Made by a program: the position numbers and the translations under genes. DNA of 9,593 nt, taken from assembly GCA_947305825.1 (NCBI GenBank), contig CAMZET010000041.1, positions 1 through 9,593 on the forward strand, in the 5' to 3' direction. This DNA comes from an uncultured Verrucomicrobiota bacterium. Lineage in GTDB: Bacteria; Verrucomicrobiota; Kiritimatiellia; RFP12; UBA1067. Under the pieces are notes generated by a model, which was given only the letters and a program-made list of their open reading frames with translations, ran no database searches and had not been told where the DNA came from. Each line of letters starts with the position of its first letter. The stretch's first letter is position 1. Shown in pieces: positions 1 through 8,800 of this stretch.

Positions 1-1427
1 TCGCTCTTGCCGATCGCCTTGCCGAACTGCCAGATACACCAGTCGTCGTAGGCGTATTCGAGCGTGCGCGCGACCGTTCCGTGCCGGCCGTGGTCGTGCG
101 CGACGTAGCCGAGCGAATTGTAGTCCGCGACGCCCCAGCGACCGGTCGCGCCCTGGTTCGGATGCTGGTTGTTCGCGCCGTGGACAAGTCCCTGCCACAG
201 CGTCTCGGCATCGGCATTCCCGCGCGCGCCGCTGAGCCATGCGTCCGCGATGACGCTCGCGGAGTTGTTGCCAGTCATGCAGTCGGAAAGCCCTGGGCTC
301 GACCACTCCGGAAACCATCCGGCCTCCTTCCAACTGTTCTCGAGCCCCTCTGTCATCAGCGCGTTCACCTCGGGATAGGCGAAGTTGAGAAGCGGGAAAA
401 GCGCGCGGAACGTATCCCAGAATCCCGTCCCGACATAGAACGGTCCCTCGAAGACGCCGCCGGGCGTGGGGCTCCGGTGCACCGCCTTCTTCGTTCTCGC
501 ATCAATGTCGTAGTACGCGCGCGGGAAAAGCGACGCGCGGTAGAGCGCCGTGTAGAACATGCGCTTTCGGTCGATGTCGGGTGTCTCGGCCTTGAAGCGT
601 CCGAGGACGCTGTTCCAGACCTTTGCGGACTCCGCGCGCACGGCGTCAAAGCTCCTGCCCGAGACCTCGGCCAGATTGGCGACGGCATATTCGCGGTCGA
701 CAAAGCTGGATGCCATCCGCGCCGTAAGCACGTCGCCGCGCCTCGCGGGGGTGAAACGAACGCAGCACCATGAGCCGCCGCCTTCGACGGACACGATCTC
801 GCGGTCGAATTCGACGACGAACCGATTGCCGAAATCGTCTGCCACAGGCGTCGCGCGGCGTGCCGAAACACCATAGACCCGCCGCTTCTCTCGGTCGACC
901 TCAACCTTTCCGTCATCGCCCATTGCATCCACGACGAAGCCGGGCTTCTCGGCATCGCCGTATGTGATGCGCATGACGCAAGACCTCTTGGCTGCCGTCA
1001 GCTCAAATCCGATGTCGCTGTCACCGAGGTAGACGCGGTAGTAATCTGGACGAATCGTCTCCGACTTGTGGCTGAAATGGCTGCGGCGGCTTTCCATCTT
1101 CTCGTCAACCGGGCCCGAAACGGGGACTACCGTGACCTGACCGAAGTCATTCATCCACGGACTCGGCTGGTGCGTGAGGCGCATGCCGTAGAACTGCGTG
1201 CCCGTGTAGTCGTAAAACCACCCTTCGCTGTGTCCGGGCTTGGTGACAGGCGCCCACATGGGACCGCCCCACGGACGGCAGATGGCGGGATACACGTTGC
1301 CCGCCGACAACGCGAACGAATTGATCGTACCCGTCGTCGCACGAACATAATCGAGAGGCTGCGAGTCGGCATGCGCTTCTGCGGCAAGGGCAATCGCACC
1401 TGCCGCCGCGACCACGGCTATTTTCAT
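1..1427 (-). CDS. Secreted GH92 alpha-mannosidase, divergent branch (C-terminus cut off by window edge)
   Basis: GH92 enzymes are calcium-dependent exo-acting alpha-mannosidases that trim alpha-1,2/1,3/1,4/1,6-linked mannose from N-glycans and mannans. The reading frame is open from ATG 1427-1425 to the window edge, giving 475 residues of an expected 700-750, with no internal stop. Residues 1-20 (MKIAVVAAAGAIALAAEAHA) form a typical signal peptide, so the enzyme is exported. GH92 hallmarks visible are GTGFWDTFRALFPLLN (about 333-348), EYAYDDWC (about 457-464) and a GNVYPAICRPWG segment (about 43-54) in place of the usual GTGGxGHxFPGA loop, followed by RLTHQPSPW (about 83-91). That N-terminal form marks a different branch from the GH92 part of the fusion encoded at 5820-9353. 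The expected catalytic Glu and Asp lie beyond the window, so activity and linkage cannot be judged. The start overlaps the regulator's stop codon (ATGA), which implies translational coupling. Only a weak purine-rich stretch (AAGAAAGAAG) precedes the ATG. Family: sure. Linkage: unknown. Confidence 0.93.
   Translation of the reverse strand, partial: MKIAVVAAAGAIALAAEAHADSQPLDYVRATTGTINSFALSAGNVYPAICRPWGGPMWAPVTKPGHSEGWFYDYTGTQFYGMRLTHQPSPWMNDFGQVTVVPVSGPVDEKMESRRSHFSHKSETIRPDYYRVYLGDSDIGFELTAAKRSCVMRITYGDAEKPGFVVDAMGDDGKVEVDREKRRVYGVSARRATPVADDFGNRFVVEFDREIVSVEGGGSWCCVRFTPARRGDVLTARMASSFVDREYAVANLAEVSGRSFDAVRAESAKVWNSVLGRFKAETPDIDRKRMFYTALYRASLFPRAYYDIDARTKKAVHRSPTPGGVFEGPFYVGTGFWDTFRALFPLLNFAYPEVNALMTEGLENSWKEAGWFPEWSSPGLSDCMTGNNSASVIADAWLSGARGNADAETLWQGLVHGANNQHPNQGATGRWGVADYNSLGYVAHDHGRHGTVARTLEYAYDDWCIWQFGKAIGKS
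1424..1427 (-). promoter_or_regulatory. ATGA stop/start overlap between regulator and GH92 gene
   Basis: On the minus strand the bases read ATGA. The ATG (1427-1425) starts the GH92 gene and the TGA (1426-1424) ends the regulator gene. With no strong Shine-Dalgarno ahead of this ATG, ribosomes finishing the regulator probably re-initiate here, which would tie the output of the two proteins together. The overlap is seen directly; the coupling is inferred. Confidence 0.85.
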
Positions 1428-2605
1428 TTTGTCTTGCTTCTTTCTTTTGGACGCCGCGCATCGTGTCTGCGACGCGGCGGCGTGGACTGGGTTGTGCTCC
1501 GGATGGTCGAGGCGCGCTCGACCAAGGTCGCGTTCATGTATATCGTGGAAGGAGGGAGGGACGGATCGGCCATTCGGCGCGAGAGGGCTGCAAAGAGCGT
1601 CTGCGCGAGGCTCGCACAGGGCTGGCGTATGGTCGTGAGCGGAGGATTCTGAAGGGACGCGAGAGGTATGTCGTCAAAGCCCGCTACCATCAAGTCTTCC
1701 GGCACCCGCATGCCCAGCTTCTCCAGCGCGGCCATGAGCCTTATGGCGAGAAAGTCGTTTCCGCATATTATCGCGTCGGGGCGGTTACGCTTGCCGAGGA
1801 TTCTGCTGAGCGCGGCCGTATCCTCCGGCATCGAGTAGATAGCGAAGTCGTGCGCCGCGCATCCTGACATCGAAACGGCGTACTTCACGCCCTCCATACG
1901 GCCGAGGACGCTCAAGGACCAGTTGTCCTCCATCATGAAGGCGATCCGTTTCGCCCCGCTGCGGACGAGGCACTGCCCGATAAGCCGCCCGGCGTCGAAA
2001 TTGTCTATGCCGACCAGGTCGTATTCGCTCCTCTCCGGCGTGGGCACTATGTCGTAGTCGAAAAGCGCAACAGGGATGCCCGCCTTGTCGAACAGCGAAA
2101 GGACCGAGCGGTTCACAGCAGGGCTGTCGCCCGGGAAGTCTATCGGCTGGTAGATGACTCCGGAAACGCCTTTGTCGACCAGGTTCCGCACGATGCGAAG
2201 GAGTTTCTCCTGCCAGTTCGCCGCGCCGTCGGGCAGAACTTCGACCATCTCCACGCCGTATCCGTTTCTCCCGGCTTCGCGCGCGAACTCCGCTATTACA
2301 GTCGGAAGGACGCCTCCCTCCCCTTCGCGAAAGGCGCCGGTTATCATTATCCCGATTTTCCCGCCCATCGTCCTCGCGCGGCGCGACACGTACATGCCCG
2401 AGCCCTGCCGCGCGAAGATGTAACCCTTGACCTTCAGCTCGTCGAGAATGGACCGTATGTGCGTGCGTGAAACGGAAAAGCGGCGCATGAGGGCCCTCTC
2501 GCTCGGAAGCTTCCCGTTTGCGTAGCGTTTTTCCAATATGTTCCTGCGCAGCTCCTCAAATATCGCGCTGCGCTTCGTTCCACTGTCGTGTTCGGCGAGA
2601 TTCAT
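1424..2605 (-). CDS. GntR-HTH / LacI-sensor hybrid transcription regulator (AraR-type)
   Basis: This is a 393-residue cytoplasmic DNA-binding regulator. Residues about 10-77 form a GntR-type winged helix; KLPSERALMRRFSVSRTHIR matches the recognition region and GYIFARQGSGMYVS the wing. Residues about 82-367 are a periplasmic-binding-protein-like sugar sensor of the LacI type, with GVIYQPIDFPGD, CGNDFLAIRLMAALEKLG and VPEDLMVAGFDDIPLA as typical signatures. Bacillus AraR has the same architecture, and such proteins usually release DNA when a sugar binds. Set among mannosidase genes, the ligand is probably mannose or a manno-oligosaccharide (inference). The start is ATG 2605, not the in-frame GTG at 2614, because an AGGAG motif lies 8 nt before the ATG and itself overlaps the GTG. 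The last ~25 residues, after VERASTIR, form a basic Arg/Lys-rich tail beyond the usual LacI fold, and their codons lead into the next gene. The gene follows the CotH-like gene by 26 nt. No operator can be named because no promoter region is in view. Confidence 0.92.
   Translation of the reverse strand: MNLAEHDSGTKRSAIFEELRRNILEKRYANGKLPSERALMRRFSVSRTHIRSILDELKVKGYIFARQGSGMYVSRRARTMGGKIGIMITGAFREGEGGVLPTVIAEFAREAGRNGYGVEMVEVLPDGAANWQEKLLRIVRNLVDKGVSGVIYQPIDFPGDSPAVNRSVLSLFDKAGIPVALFDYDIVPTPERSEYDLVGIDNFDAGRLIGQCLVRSGAKRIAFMMEDNWSLSVLGRMEGVKYAVSMSGCAAHDFAIYSMPEDTAALSRILGKRNRPDAIICGNDFLAIRLMAALEKLGMRVPEDLMVAGFDDIPLASLQNPPLTTIRQPCASLAQTLFAALSRRMADPSLPPSTIYMNATLVERASTIRSTTQSTPPRRRHDARRPKERSKTK
1453..1478. 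repeat. Short inverted repeat near the end of the regulator gene
   Basis: GCCGCG (1453-1458) and CGCGGC (1473-1478) are perfect inverted copies around a 14-nt loop. The repeat lies within the codons of the regulator's basic tail, 26 nt before the GH92 ATG on the transcribed strand. It could form a small hairpin in the message that affects entry into the GH92 gene. In DNA this rich in G+C a six-base repeat may well be chance. There is no T-run after it on the transcribed strand that would make it an intrinsic terminator. Confidence 0.25.
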
Positions 2606-2613
2606 TATATTCA

Positions 2614-2618
2614 CTCCT
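2614..2618 (-). promoter_or_regulatory. Shine-Dalgarno AGGAG of the regulator gene
   Basis: The minus strand reads AGGAG at 2618-2614, then 8 nt (TGAATATA), then ATG at 2605. This is the clearest ribosome binding site in the window. It decides the regulator's start, since the in-frame GTG at 2614-2612 lies inside and just after the motif and so could not use it. Confidence 0.8.
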
Positions 2619-2631
2619 GCGCTTTACAAAG

Positions 2632-5600
2632 TCACCTTATTTTGACTTTGAGGCCTTCATACCCCTCGCGCCACACGTTTCGCCGCTCCATGGCGCTCCA
2701 TTCGCCGTCCTGCGAGAGAACGCGGGCGCAAAGCGTGGCAGGGACAAGCGGCGGACGCACTGGAGCCGAGTAGCGCACTGCGCCGCCAGACACCGTCCCG
2801 TCCTCCGACATGGGATCCGAACCGTCTAAAGTATACAAAATTTCGCCGTTCCCTGCAAGGGCAAACGTGCCGCCCGCCGAAACCGGGCATCCATCGGCGA
2901 GAGCCAGCCCGTCCGCACCGAGTACGACTGGCGGATCGACGCTTGGATACCAGCCCCTCGCCCTGTACTGCGCAAGCATGAAGGGCATGCGGTTTTCGAT
3001 GAACTCACGGCACTCGCCGCACGCGGCGAGCCAGGTCTCGCGCGTCTGCCCCTTGCGCGCCCACCGCGCCGCCTCGGCCACGACGGCATCGTCGATTTCC
3101 GCCATGCGCGACGAAAACCGCGCCCACACGGCGTCGCACGTCAGCGCTCCGCCCTCCCGCAGACATTCCCTGTAGAACATGTCCGCGAACGCCATGCGGT
3201 AGCGGACGTTGCCGCAGAGTTTCATGTGGAGCTCCGACGGCGTGAAGTTGACGACGGACGCGAACGTCCGGTGTCGCTCGGAAGTCCCGTAGCCCGTAGG
3301 ATCCTGGTCGTAGCGGCAGTATGCAGCGCGCTTGTCCGTCGAGTCGGCCGTTCCCATCGAGTGCTCGGCGTCGTGGCGGAGAAACACGAAGCCGTCGTGC
3401 CCCGCGCCGTCAACCCTGTCGCGCAGCGCATAGAGGTTGTTGGCGTGGTTTCCCCATACGGACGCCGGGGAGTCGGCGTCCACCGTATAGTGCGCCACAA
3501 GCATGTACGCCATGACGTTCACCGGATCGAGCAGCACGGGGTATGCGGGGTTGCGCGTGCCGTCGGGGTTCAGGCCCTGCGCCCTCATGTAGTTCGCGTC
3601 GTCGAAACCGAGATCGGCGAAGTCGCAGAGCGCGCGGTATGCGTCTATCGTGCCTTCGCTCGCGCCGAGAATGTAGTCCGACGTCTTTACGACATCCCAA
3701 TCCTCCTTCTCCCCGCCCAGATAGGTGGAGGCGAAGTTCTCGTCGCCGCGTTCCTGAGTCTGGTAGAGACCCCAGTAGACGCCGTTTATGAAGAGGTGCA
3801 GGTAACGGCTTCTCGTATAGGCCACGCCGAGGTCGCGCTGCGTGTCGCGCGAGAACACCTCGTGCACGAACGTGTCTTTCATTGAGTCCTCGTTCGCCCA
3901 CGAATAGTTCTGCGAAGTGCGCAGATCGACCTTGTCGAACTTCGACGCGCCTTCGTCGCCGAAAAGCGGATATTCGAGCTTTGAAAGTCCGTAGGAGCTG
4001 CGGAAAAAGAGCCGCAGCGAATGCTTGGCGTAGCTCTTCCCCCGGCTCGCCCCTCCGCGGATCCTCAGTCCCGCAGGGGCCGAGAAACCGTCGCCTCCCG
4101 AAGCCGGTGTGATCCATTCGACCATCGTCGCGCGCTCCCACTCGCGCCCGTCGCCTTGCGGGTTCACGTATATGCCAGTTTGGGAATCGAAAAGATTCGC
4201 CGGATCTATGACAATCGAAACGGTGTCGATTCCGTTCGTGAACGAGCGCACCAGCCTTTCGCCGTCTTTCCCGTTCACGACAGACTGGTCCATGCCGTAG
4301 CGGAACGCATGCCCGTTCACCTCGCCGTCCGCGGGGAACCCTTCGGGGACCGATGAATCCTGCGACAGCACGTCGTCGAGGAAGATGTACGTCGCCGCGT
4401 TGTCGCGCTGGAGTATGCTTTGTCCGTCGACCGCCGCTGCGCGCAGGCATGTCGTCGAGGAAACTGCGACCGGTCTTTCGTAGAGCGTGCTTGCCGATGT
4501 CGGCGACGTGCCGTCGAGCGTGTAGCGTATTTCCGCCTCGCCGTTGGCCGGACAAGAGATTTCGACTTCGAAGGAATCCGTCTTGTAGCCATGCGCGACG
4601 GAGAATTCGACCGGATCCGTCGGCGCCGTGTACTCATCCTCGGCGTTATCCGCGCCCGGAGTGGGGGCTTTGTAGTAGACTAGACCGCCAGACTGTCCAA
4701 TCCCCTGAGAAAAGTCCTTTATCGCCTCGGTGAAGTCCACCCTGTGCACCAGTCCTCCCGCGGTGTCGGCGATGAACAACGGCTCTCCGGAAGAGGAAAG
4801 TCCGATGCGCACATACGCCTCGCTCTCATCGAACGATTCGTACGACTTGTCTGCCCAGACAATCTTGCAGCCTCCGGACGGAATGGTGCAGTCTCCTTCT
4901 ATCTTCGTCCACTTCGAGATTTTCTTGTCGGGGCCGTCGAAAAGATACCAGCCTGCGAGGTCTACTTCGAACGGCGCCGAATTGCGTATTTCGATCCAGT
5001 CGAGCTCCTTGCCGCCCCGAGCGGTCGCGAGCGTGTCGCCGTTCGACGCCATTATCTCGTTTATGCGTATGACGTCCTTCGCCGCATAGACGCGCGGGAG
5101 CGAATCCTCCGGACAGACCGAATCCTCATAGCCCACCGCGTAGCCGGCGTATGGCGAGCCTATCAAATAGCCTGTCTCTGCGGCGAACTCCAGCGTCGCC
5201 ACGCTTCCGGCGGGGGCAACGAACGCGCCGCTTGAGTCCTTTTCCAGCGCCGTGCCCGCGACGCTTGCGGAGACGAGCGCGGCACCCTCGACCGCAGGGC
5301 ACGAAAACGCGACGGTCGCACCGTCGCTTTCGTAGTCTCCGGCAAGGGAATCGACGCTACTGACGCCGCCAAAGGCGAACGAGGCTACTTCCGCAGCGTC
5401 GCCGCCGAAAGCGAGCGGAATCCATTCCCGCGAGGACGCATCGACGAGGACAGTTTGGCCTATGCAATATCTCGCGACAAGCGAATCGCCGGAAAGCCTG
5501 AACGAAACCGAGATAGACACGGCATCCCCGCCGTCTGGAGCCGCCCCCGAAAGGCGCGCCCATGTGTTAGTGCCGTCTTCTTCGGCAAGACACCAGAAAC

Positions 5601-5820
5601 TGCCGTCGAACGCTGCAAGTGAAACGCCGCCTTGCGGCTCCGGGAGATATTCTCCGCATTCCGTAGGAGCCGAGAAGCGGACCGTCGCGACACGGTCCGA
5701 CGCCGGACGAGCTGCGACCAGCGAGTATTTGAGATTGTCCGCGTCCGACGATCCGGTCCATTCTCCGCATCCGGGGACGGACGCGTCGAACCACACGGCC
5801 GCGATTACCGCAAGAACCAT
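2632..5820 (-). CDS. CotH kinase-like secreted protein with lamin-tail and chitobiase C-terminal-like modules
   Basis: This is a large (1062-residue) modular protein. Residues about 1-245 are an unassigned beta-rich region opening MVLAVIAAVWFDASVPG. About 249-365 is a lamin-tail domain (VIRINEIMASNG, ELDWIEIRN, VDLAGWYLFD). About 405-480 is a chitobiase/hexosaminidase C-terminal-like module (IRYTLDGTSPT). About 500-955 is a CotH-type domain with LRIRGGASRGKSYAKHSLRL (585-604), GVYWGLYQTQERGDENF (680-696), GNHANNLYALRD (790-801) and HDAEHS (816-821) at the usual metal-binding Asp position. A second chitobiase-like module (ILYTLDGSDP) closes it before the end GLKVKIR. CotH proteins have an atypical protein-kinase fold; Bacillus CotH phosphorylates spore-coat proteins. 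The substrate here is unknown. The signal sequence is odd: hydrophobic, very short and without a basic residue. The start ATG overlaps the stop of the mannosidase fusion (TGATG). An in-frame GTG at 5823 is an alternative start adding one residue. Confidence 0.88.
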   Translation of the reverse strand: MVLAVIAAVWFDASVPGCGEWTGSSDADNLKYSLVAARPASDRVATVRFSAPTECGEYLPEPQGGVSLAAFDGSFWCLAEEDGTNTWARLSGAAPDGGDAVSISVSFRLSGDSLVARYCIGQTVLVDASSREWIPLAFGGDAAEVASFAFGGVSSVDSLAGDYESDGATVAFSCPAVEGAALVSASVAGTALEKDSSGAFVAPAGSVATLEFAAETGYLIGSPYAGYAVGYEDSVCPEDSLPRVYAAKDVIRINEIMASNGDTLATARGGKELDWIEIRNSAPFEVDLAGWYLFDGPDKKISKWTKIEGDCTIPSGGCKIVWADKSYESFDESEAYVRIGLSSSGEPLFIADTAGGLVHRVDFTEAIKDFSQGIGQSGGLVYYKAPTPGADNAEDEYTAPTDPVEFSVAHGYKTDSFEVEISCPANGEAEIRYTLDGTSPTSASTLYERPVAVSSTTCLRAAAVDGQSILQRDNAATYIFLDDVLSQDSSVPEGFPADGEVNGHAFRYGMDQSVVNGKDGERLVRSFTNGIDTVSIVIDPANLFDSQTGIYVNPQGDGREWERATMVEWITPASGGDGFSAPAGLRIRGGASRGKSYAKHSLRLFFRSSYGLSKLEYPLFGDEGASKFDKVDLRTSQNYSWANEDSMKDTFVHEVFSRDTQRDLGVAYTRSRYLHLFINGVYWGLYQTQERGDENFASTYLGGEKEDWDVVKTSDYILGASEGTIDAYRALCDFADLGFDDANYMRAQGLNPDGTRNPAYPVLLDPVNVMAYMLVAHYTVDADSPASVWGNHANNLYALRDRVDGAGHDGFVFLRHDAEHSMGTADSTDKRAAYCRYDQDPTGYGTSERHRTFASVVNFTPSELHMKLCGNVRYRMAFADMFYRECLREGGALTCDAVWARFSSRMAEIDDAVVAEAARWARKGQTRETWLAACGECREFIENRMPFMLAQYRARGWYPSVDPPVVLGADGLALADGCPVSAGGTFALAGNGEILYTLDGSDPMSEDGTVSGGAVRYSAPVRPPLVPATLCARVLSQDGEWSAMERRNVWREGYEGLKVKIR

Positions 5821-5822
5821 CA
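5818..5822 (-). promoter_or_regulatory. TGATG stop/start overlap between fusion mannosidase and CotH-like gene
   Basis: On the minus strand, TGA (5822-5820) ends the GH125-GH92 gene and ATG (5820-5818) starts the CotH-like gene, sharing one A. An overlap this tight is usual for genes made from one message with linked translation. The overlap is seen directly; the coupling is inferred. Confidence 0.8.
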
Positions 5823-8800
5823 CCTGTCCCCTTTCCGCTCGCGGACTGGACTCATTTCAAACTCCAGCTTTCCGCCCTTTGCGACATCCTTGTGCCTCAA
5901 GACGAATCCCGCAAGCGGACGACCGTTTAGCCTGACGGACTTCACGTACTTGTTTTCGCGCGAGAGGTTCTTCGCCAAGACGGTGAACCGCTTCCCGTTC
6001 CCGACATCGAACGACACCTTCGGCAACTGCGGAGCGCCGAGCACGTATTCGCCGCTCGCGGGGTTCAGCGGATAGAATCCCGCCGCCGAAAGCAGGTACC
6101 ATGCGCTCATCTGTCCGCAGTCCTCGTTGCCGCAAAGCCCGTCGGGGGCGGCCCTGTAGAACTTGTCGCAGATCTCGCGCACGAGCTCCTCCGTGCGCCA
6201 GCCCTTGCCGAAATACCTGAACAGATACGCCGTATGGTGTCCTGGCTCGTTGCCGTGGGCGTACTGTCCGATGAGTCCCGTCACGTCCGAAGTGAACCCC
6301 ATGCCTTCCGCTTTTTCGGGCTGTGCGAAGAGCGCTTCGAGCTTCGAGGCGGCCTTCGCCTTGCCGCCCAGCGCGGCGGCGAGCCCTTCCGGATCGTGCA
6401 GCACGTGCCACGTCCACTGCCAGGAGTTGCCCTCCGTGAAGTCGTTCTCGCGGCTTGCGTCATGTCCGAGCGCGAACGGATTGAACGGCTCGCGCCAGTT
6501 GCCCGCCGAGTCGCGTCCGCGCGCGAATCCCGTCGAAGGGTCTATGACGTTTTTCCAGTATCCCGCCCTCTTCGCGAAGAACCTGGCGTCATCCGCGTGT
6601 CCGAGCGCCTTCGCCATCTTCGCAGCGCACCAGTCGTCGTATGCGCATTCCAGCAGGCGCGAGACGGATTCCGACCTTATCTTGTCGAATGGATAGTATC
6701 CGTATCTGTCGAGCACGTCCCAGTTCTCCTTCTGGCGGCGGGGGTGGTTCTCGCGCAGAGTGGCGCGTATGGCCCGGTAAACGCGTTCCGGATCGTTGCC
6801 GCCGAGAAGTCCCTTGAAATAGGCGTCGGCGAGCAGAGGAATCGAGTGCGTGCCGATCATGCACTGGTTGTCCTTGCCCCACAACGCCCAGATCGGCAGG
6901 AATCCGGCGATGCTCTGGTGCTCGACGCAGGACGCGACCATCGGCGCTATCTTCTCCGGCACGAGAATCGTGTACAGCGGATTGGCCGCGCGGAAGGTAT
7001 CCCAGAACGAGAAAGTCGAGTAGTATTCGCCGCAGGGGGACTTCTTGACTATATCCTCGTCGCCGCGATACTCGCCGTCGACGTCGGCCATGTTCACGGG
7101 CTGCAGGAAAAGATGGTACAGCGCGGTGTAGAAAGTCTCGAGTTCCGCCGCGCCGCCTTTGGCGGTCATCTTCGAAAGCATCCCGTTCCACGCCGCCCTC
7201 GCGTCCGCCTTCGTCTTCGCGAAGTCCCAGCCGGGGATTTCCGCGTCGAGATTCCGGCGGGCCTTTCCGGGCGAGACAGAAGACAGGCCGATCTTCATGG
7301 TCAGCGTCTCGCCGCGCTTCATGTCGAACCGGAAATTGCGGCGTCCCGCGTCGCGTCTGCCGCCGGTGGCGGGCAGATCGGAAAAGCCGGACCAGTCCCT
7401 GTCGAATTCAAGCGAGAATGCGAAAGTCCTGTGCACCCATCCCCAGCGCCGCTTCTCGCCTTCGAATCTGCGTCTGCCGTCGTCGGAGATCTTGACGTCG
7501 TGCATCTGATCCCTGCCCGGATCGCCGATCGCCCACTGGTTGTCGAACATTATGTTCGCGCCGCCTCCGTCGAGAAAAGTGAAGCGGTATATCGCGCAGT
7601 GCGGACTTACGGAAACCTCCACTCGCGTCCTGGACCTGCCGAGGTCAACCGCGTAATAGCCGGGCTCCATCGTTTCCGAACCCTTGTCAAAATCGCTCGA
7701 AAAACCGTCTTCGCGCGATGGGCCGCAATACGGGAAGAACAGGAAATCGCCGAGGTCGGTGCATCCCGTGCCGCTGAGGTGCGTCTGCGAGAAGCCTTTG
7801 ATTTCCTTCTCTTCGAAGCGGTATCCCGAGCAATGTCCCCACCCGTCGCAGCCGGTGTCGGGTCCGGCCTGGACCAATCCGAACGGATATGCCGCGCCCG
7901 GAAACGCATGCCCGTTCCCGCCCGTGCCGATTTCGGGTCGCACCCATGAGGACAAATCGTTCGGAGGCGGCTCTATCTCGCCGCGAGACACCATGTTCCA
8001 GACGAGTTCCCCGAACAACGTGTTGGCCCAGGCGAACCAGCTTCGCGAATACTTCGCCGGATCGTCCGCGTCCACGCCTTCGTGCATGAAGCCGGTTCCG
8101 GCGGTGCAGTTCGCGAGCGCCGAAAGGCACTCTTTCGCCTCTCCGGACGTCTGGGCGGTAAGCGCGCGCATTATGATCGACATCGGCCAGACGCGCCCCT
8201 TCTCCGTGTGGGGCGAGCCTATTCCCTTCAGCGCCTTGCCTTCGAACCAGAAGGGGTTGTCGCGGCTCAGGACGAAGCGCCTCGTGTTGAGATACACGGG
8301 ATCGTCCTTGTCGACGCCGCACAGGTAGGGAAGCGAAAGAAGGGACGGTGCGTTGGCGTCGTCCATCAAAAGCGCCCCGCCGCGTCCGTCGACCTCGAAC
8401 GCGTAGATCTCGCCGTACTTCTCCGTCTTGACCACGGCGTGGCTGCGCAGCGCCTCGCGGACTTCTCCGGCGAGGGCGCGGCACTCGTCCGCAAGGCGCT
8501 TCGCTCCGTTCGCGCTCTCGAGGACTTCCGCCGTCTTCTCAAGGACGTCTGCGGCGAAGAAATTCGACGGCACGAGGAACGGATACGTGCACGAATCGTC
8601 GGAAGGACGGAACGCGCTCGCTATCAGTCCGACGGGCTTTACTTCCGGGCCCCAGCCGGCGTTCGTCAAGGTGTCGGTCGCCTTCGCGTTTTCGCGTTCG
8701 AAGCGGTAGGACGTCCTCTGTCCGCCCTTCCGCTGTTGCTCGCGCATCGTCGCAAGGACTGTTCCGACGGCATCGAGCCATCTGTCGCCAAAGGGGGTTT

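Noticed and set aside
81..773. Plus-strand open frame of 230 codons opposite the partial GH92 gene
   Set aside because: The minus strand here encodes FWDTFRA and EYAYDDWC of GH92 without interruption; the plus-strand frame has no motif and unusual composition.
2612..2614. GTG as start of the regulator gene
   Set aside because: It overlaps the AGGAG ribosome binding site, which is correctly spaced (8 nt) for ATG 2605 instead.
2606..2631. Possible promoter or terminator in the 26-nt gap before the regulator
   Set aside because: The gap is too short for both; it shows no inverted repeat and no convincing -35/-10 pair, only the ribosome binding site.
3410..4555. Minus-strand open frame of 381 codons within the CotH-like gene
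   Set aside because: It is an out-of-frame reading of the CotH gene, very Arg-rich and without motifs, whereas the main frame carries all lamin-tail, chitobiase and CotH signatures.
6234..7949. Plus-strand open frame of 571 codons opposite the GH92 half of the fusion
   Set aside because: It is Arg/Val/Glu-rich with no recognisable domain and lies wholly antisense to well-conserved GH92 sequence; long antisense frames are expected in G+C-rich coding DNA.
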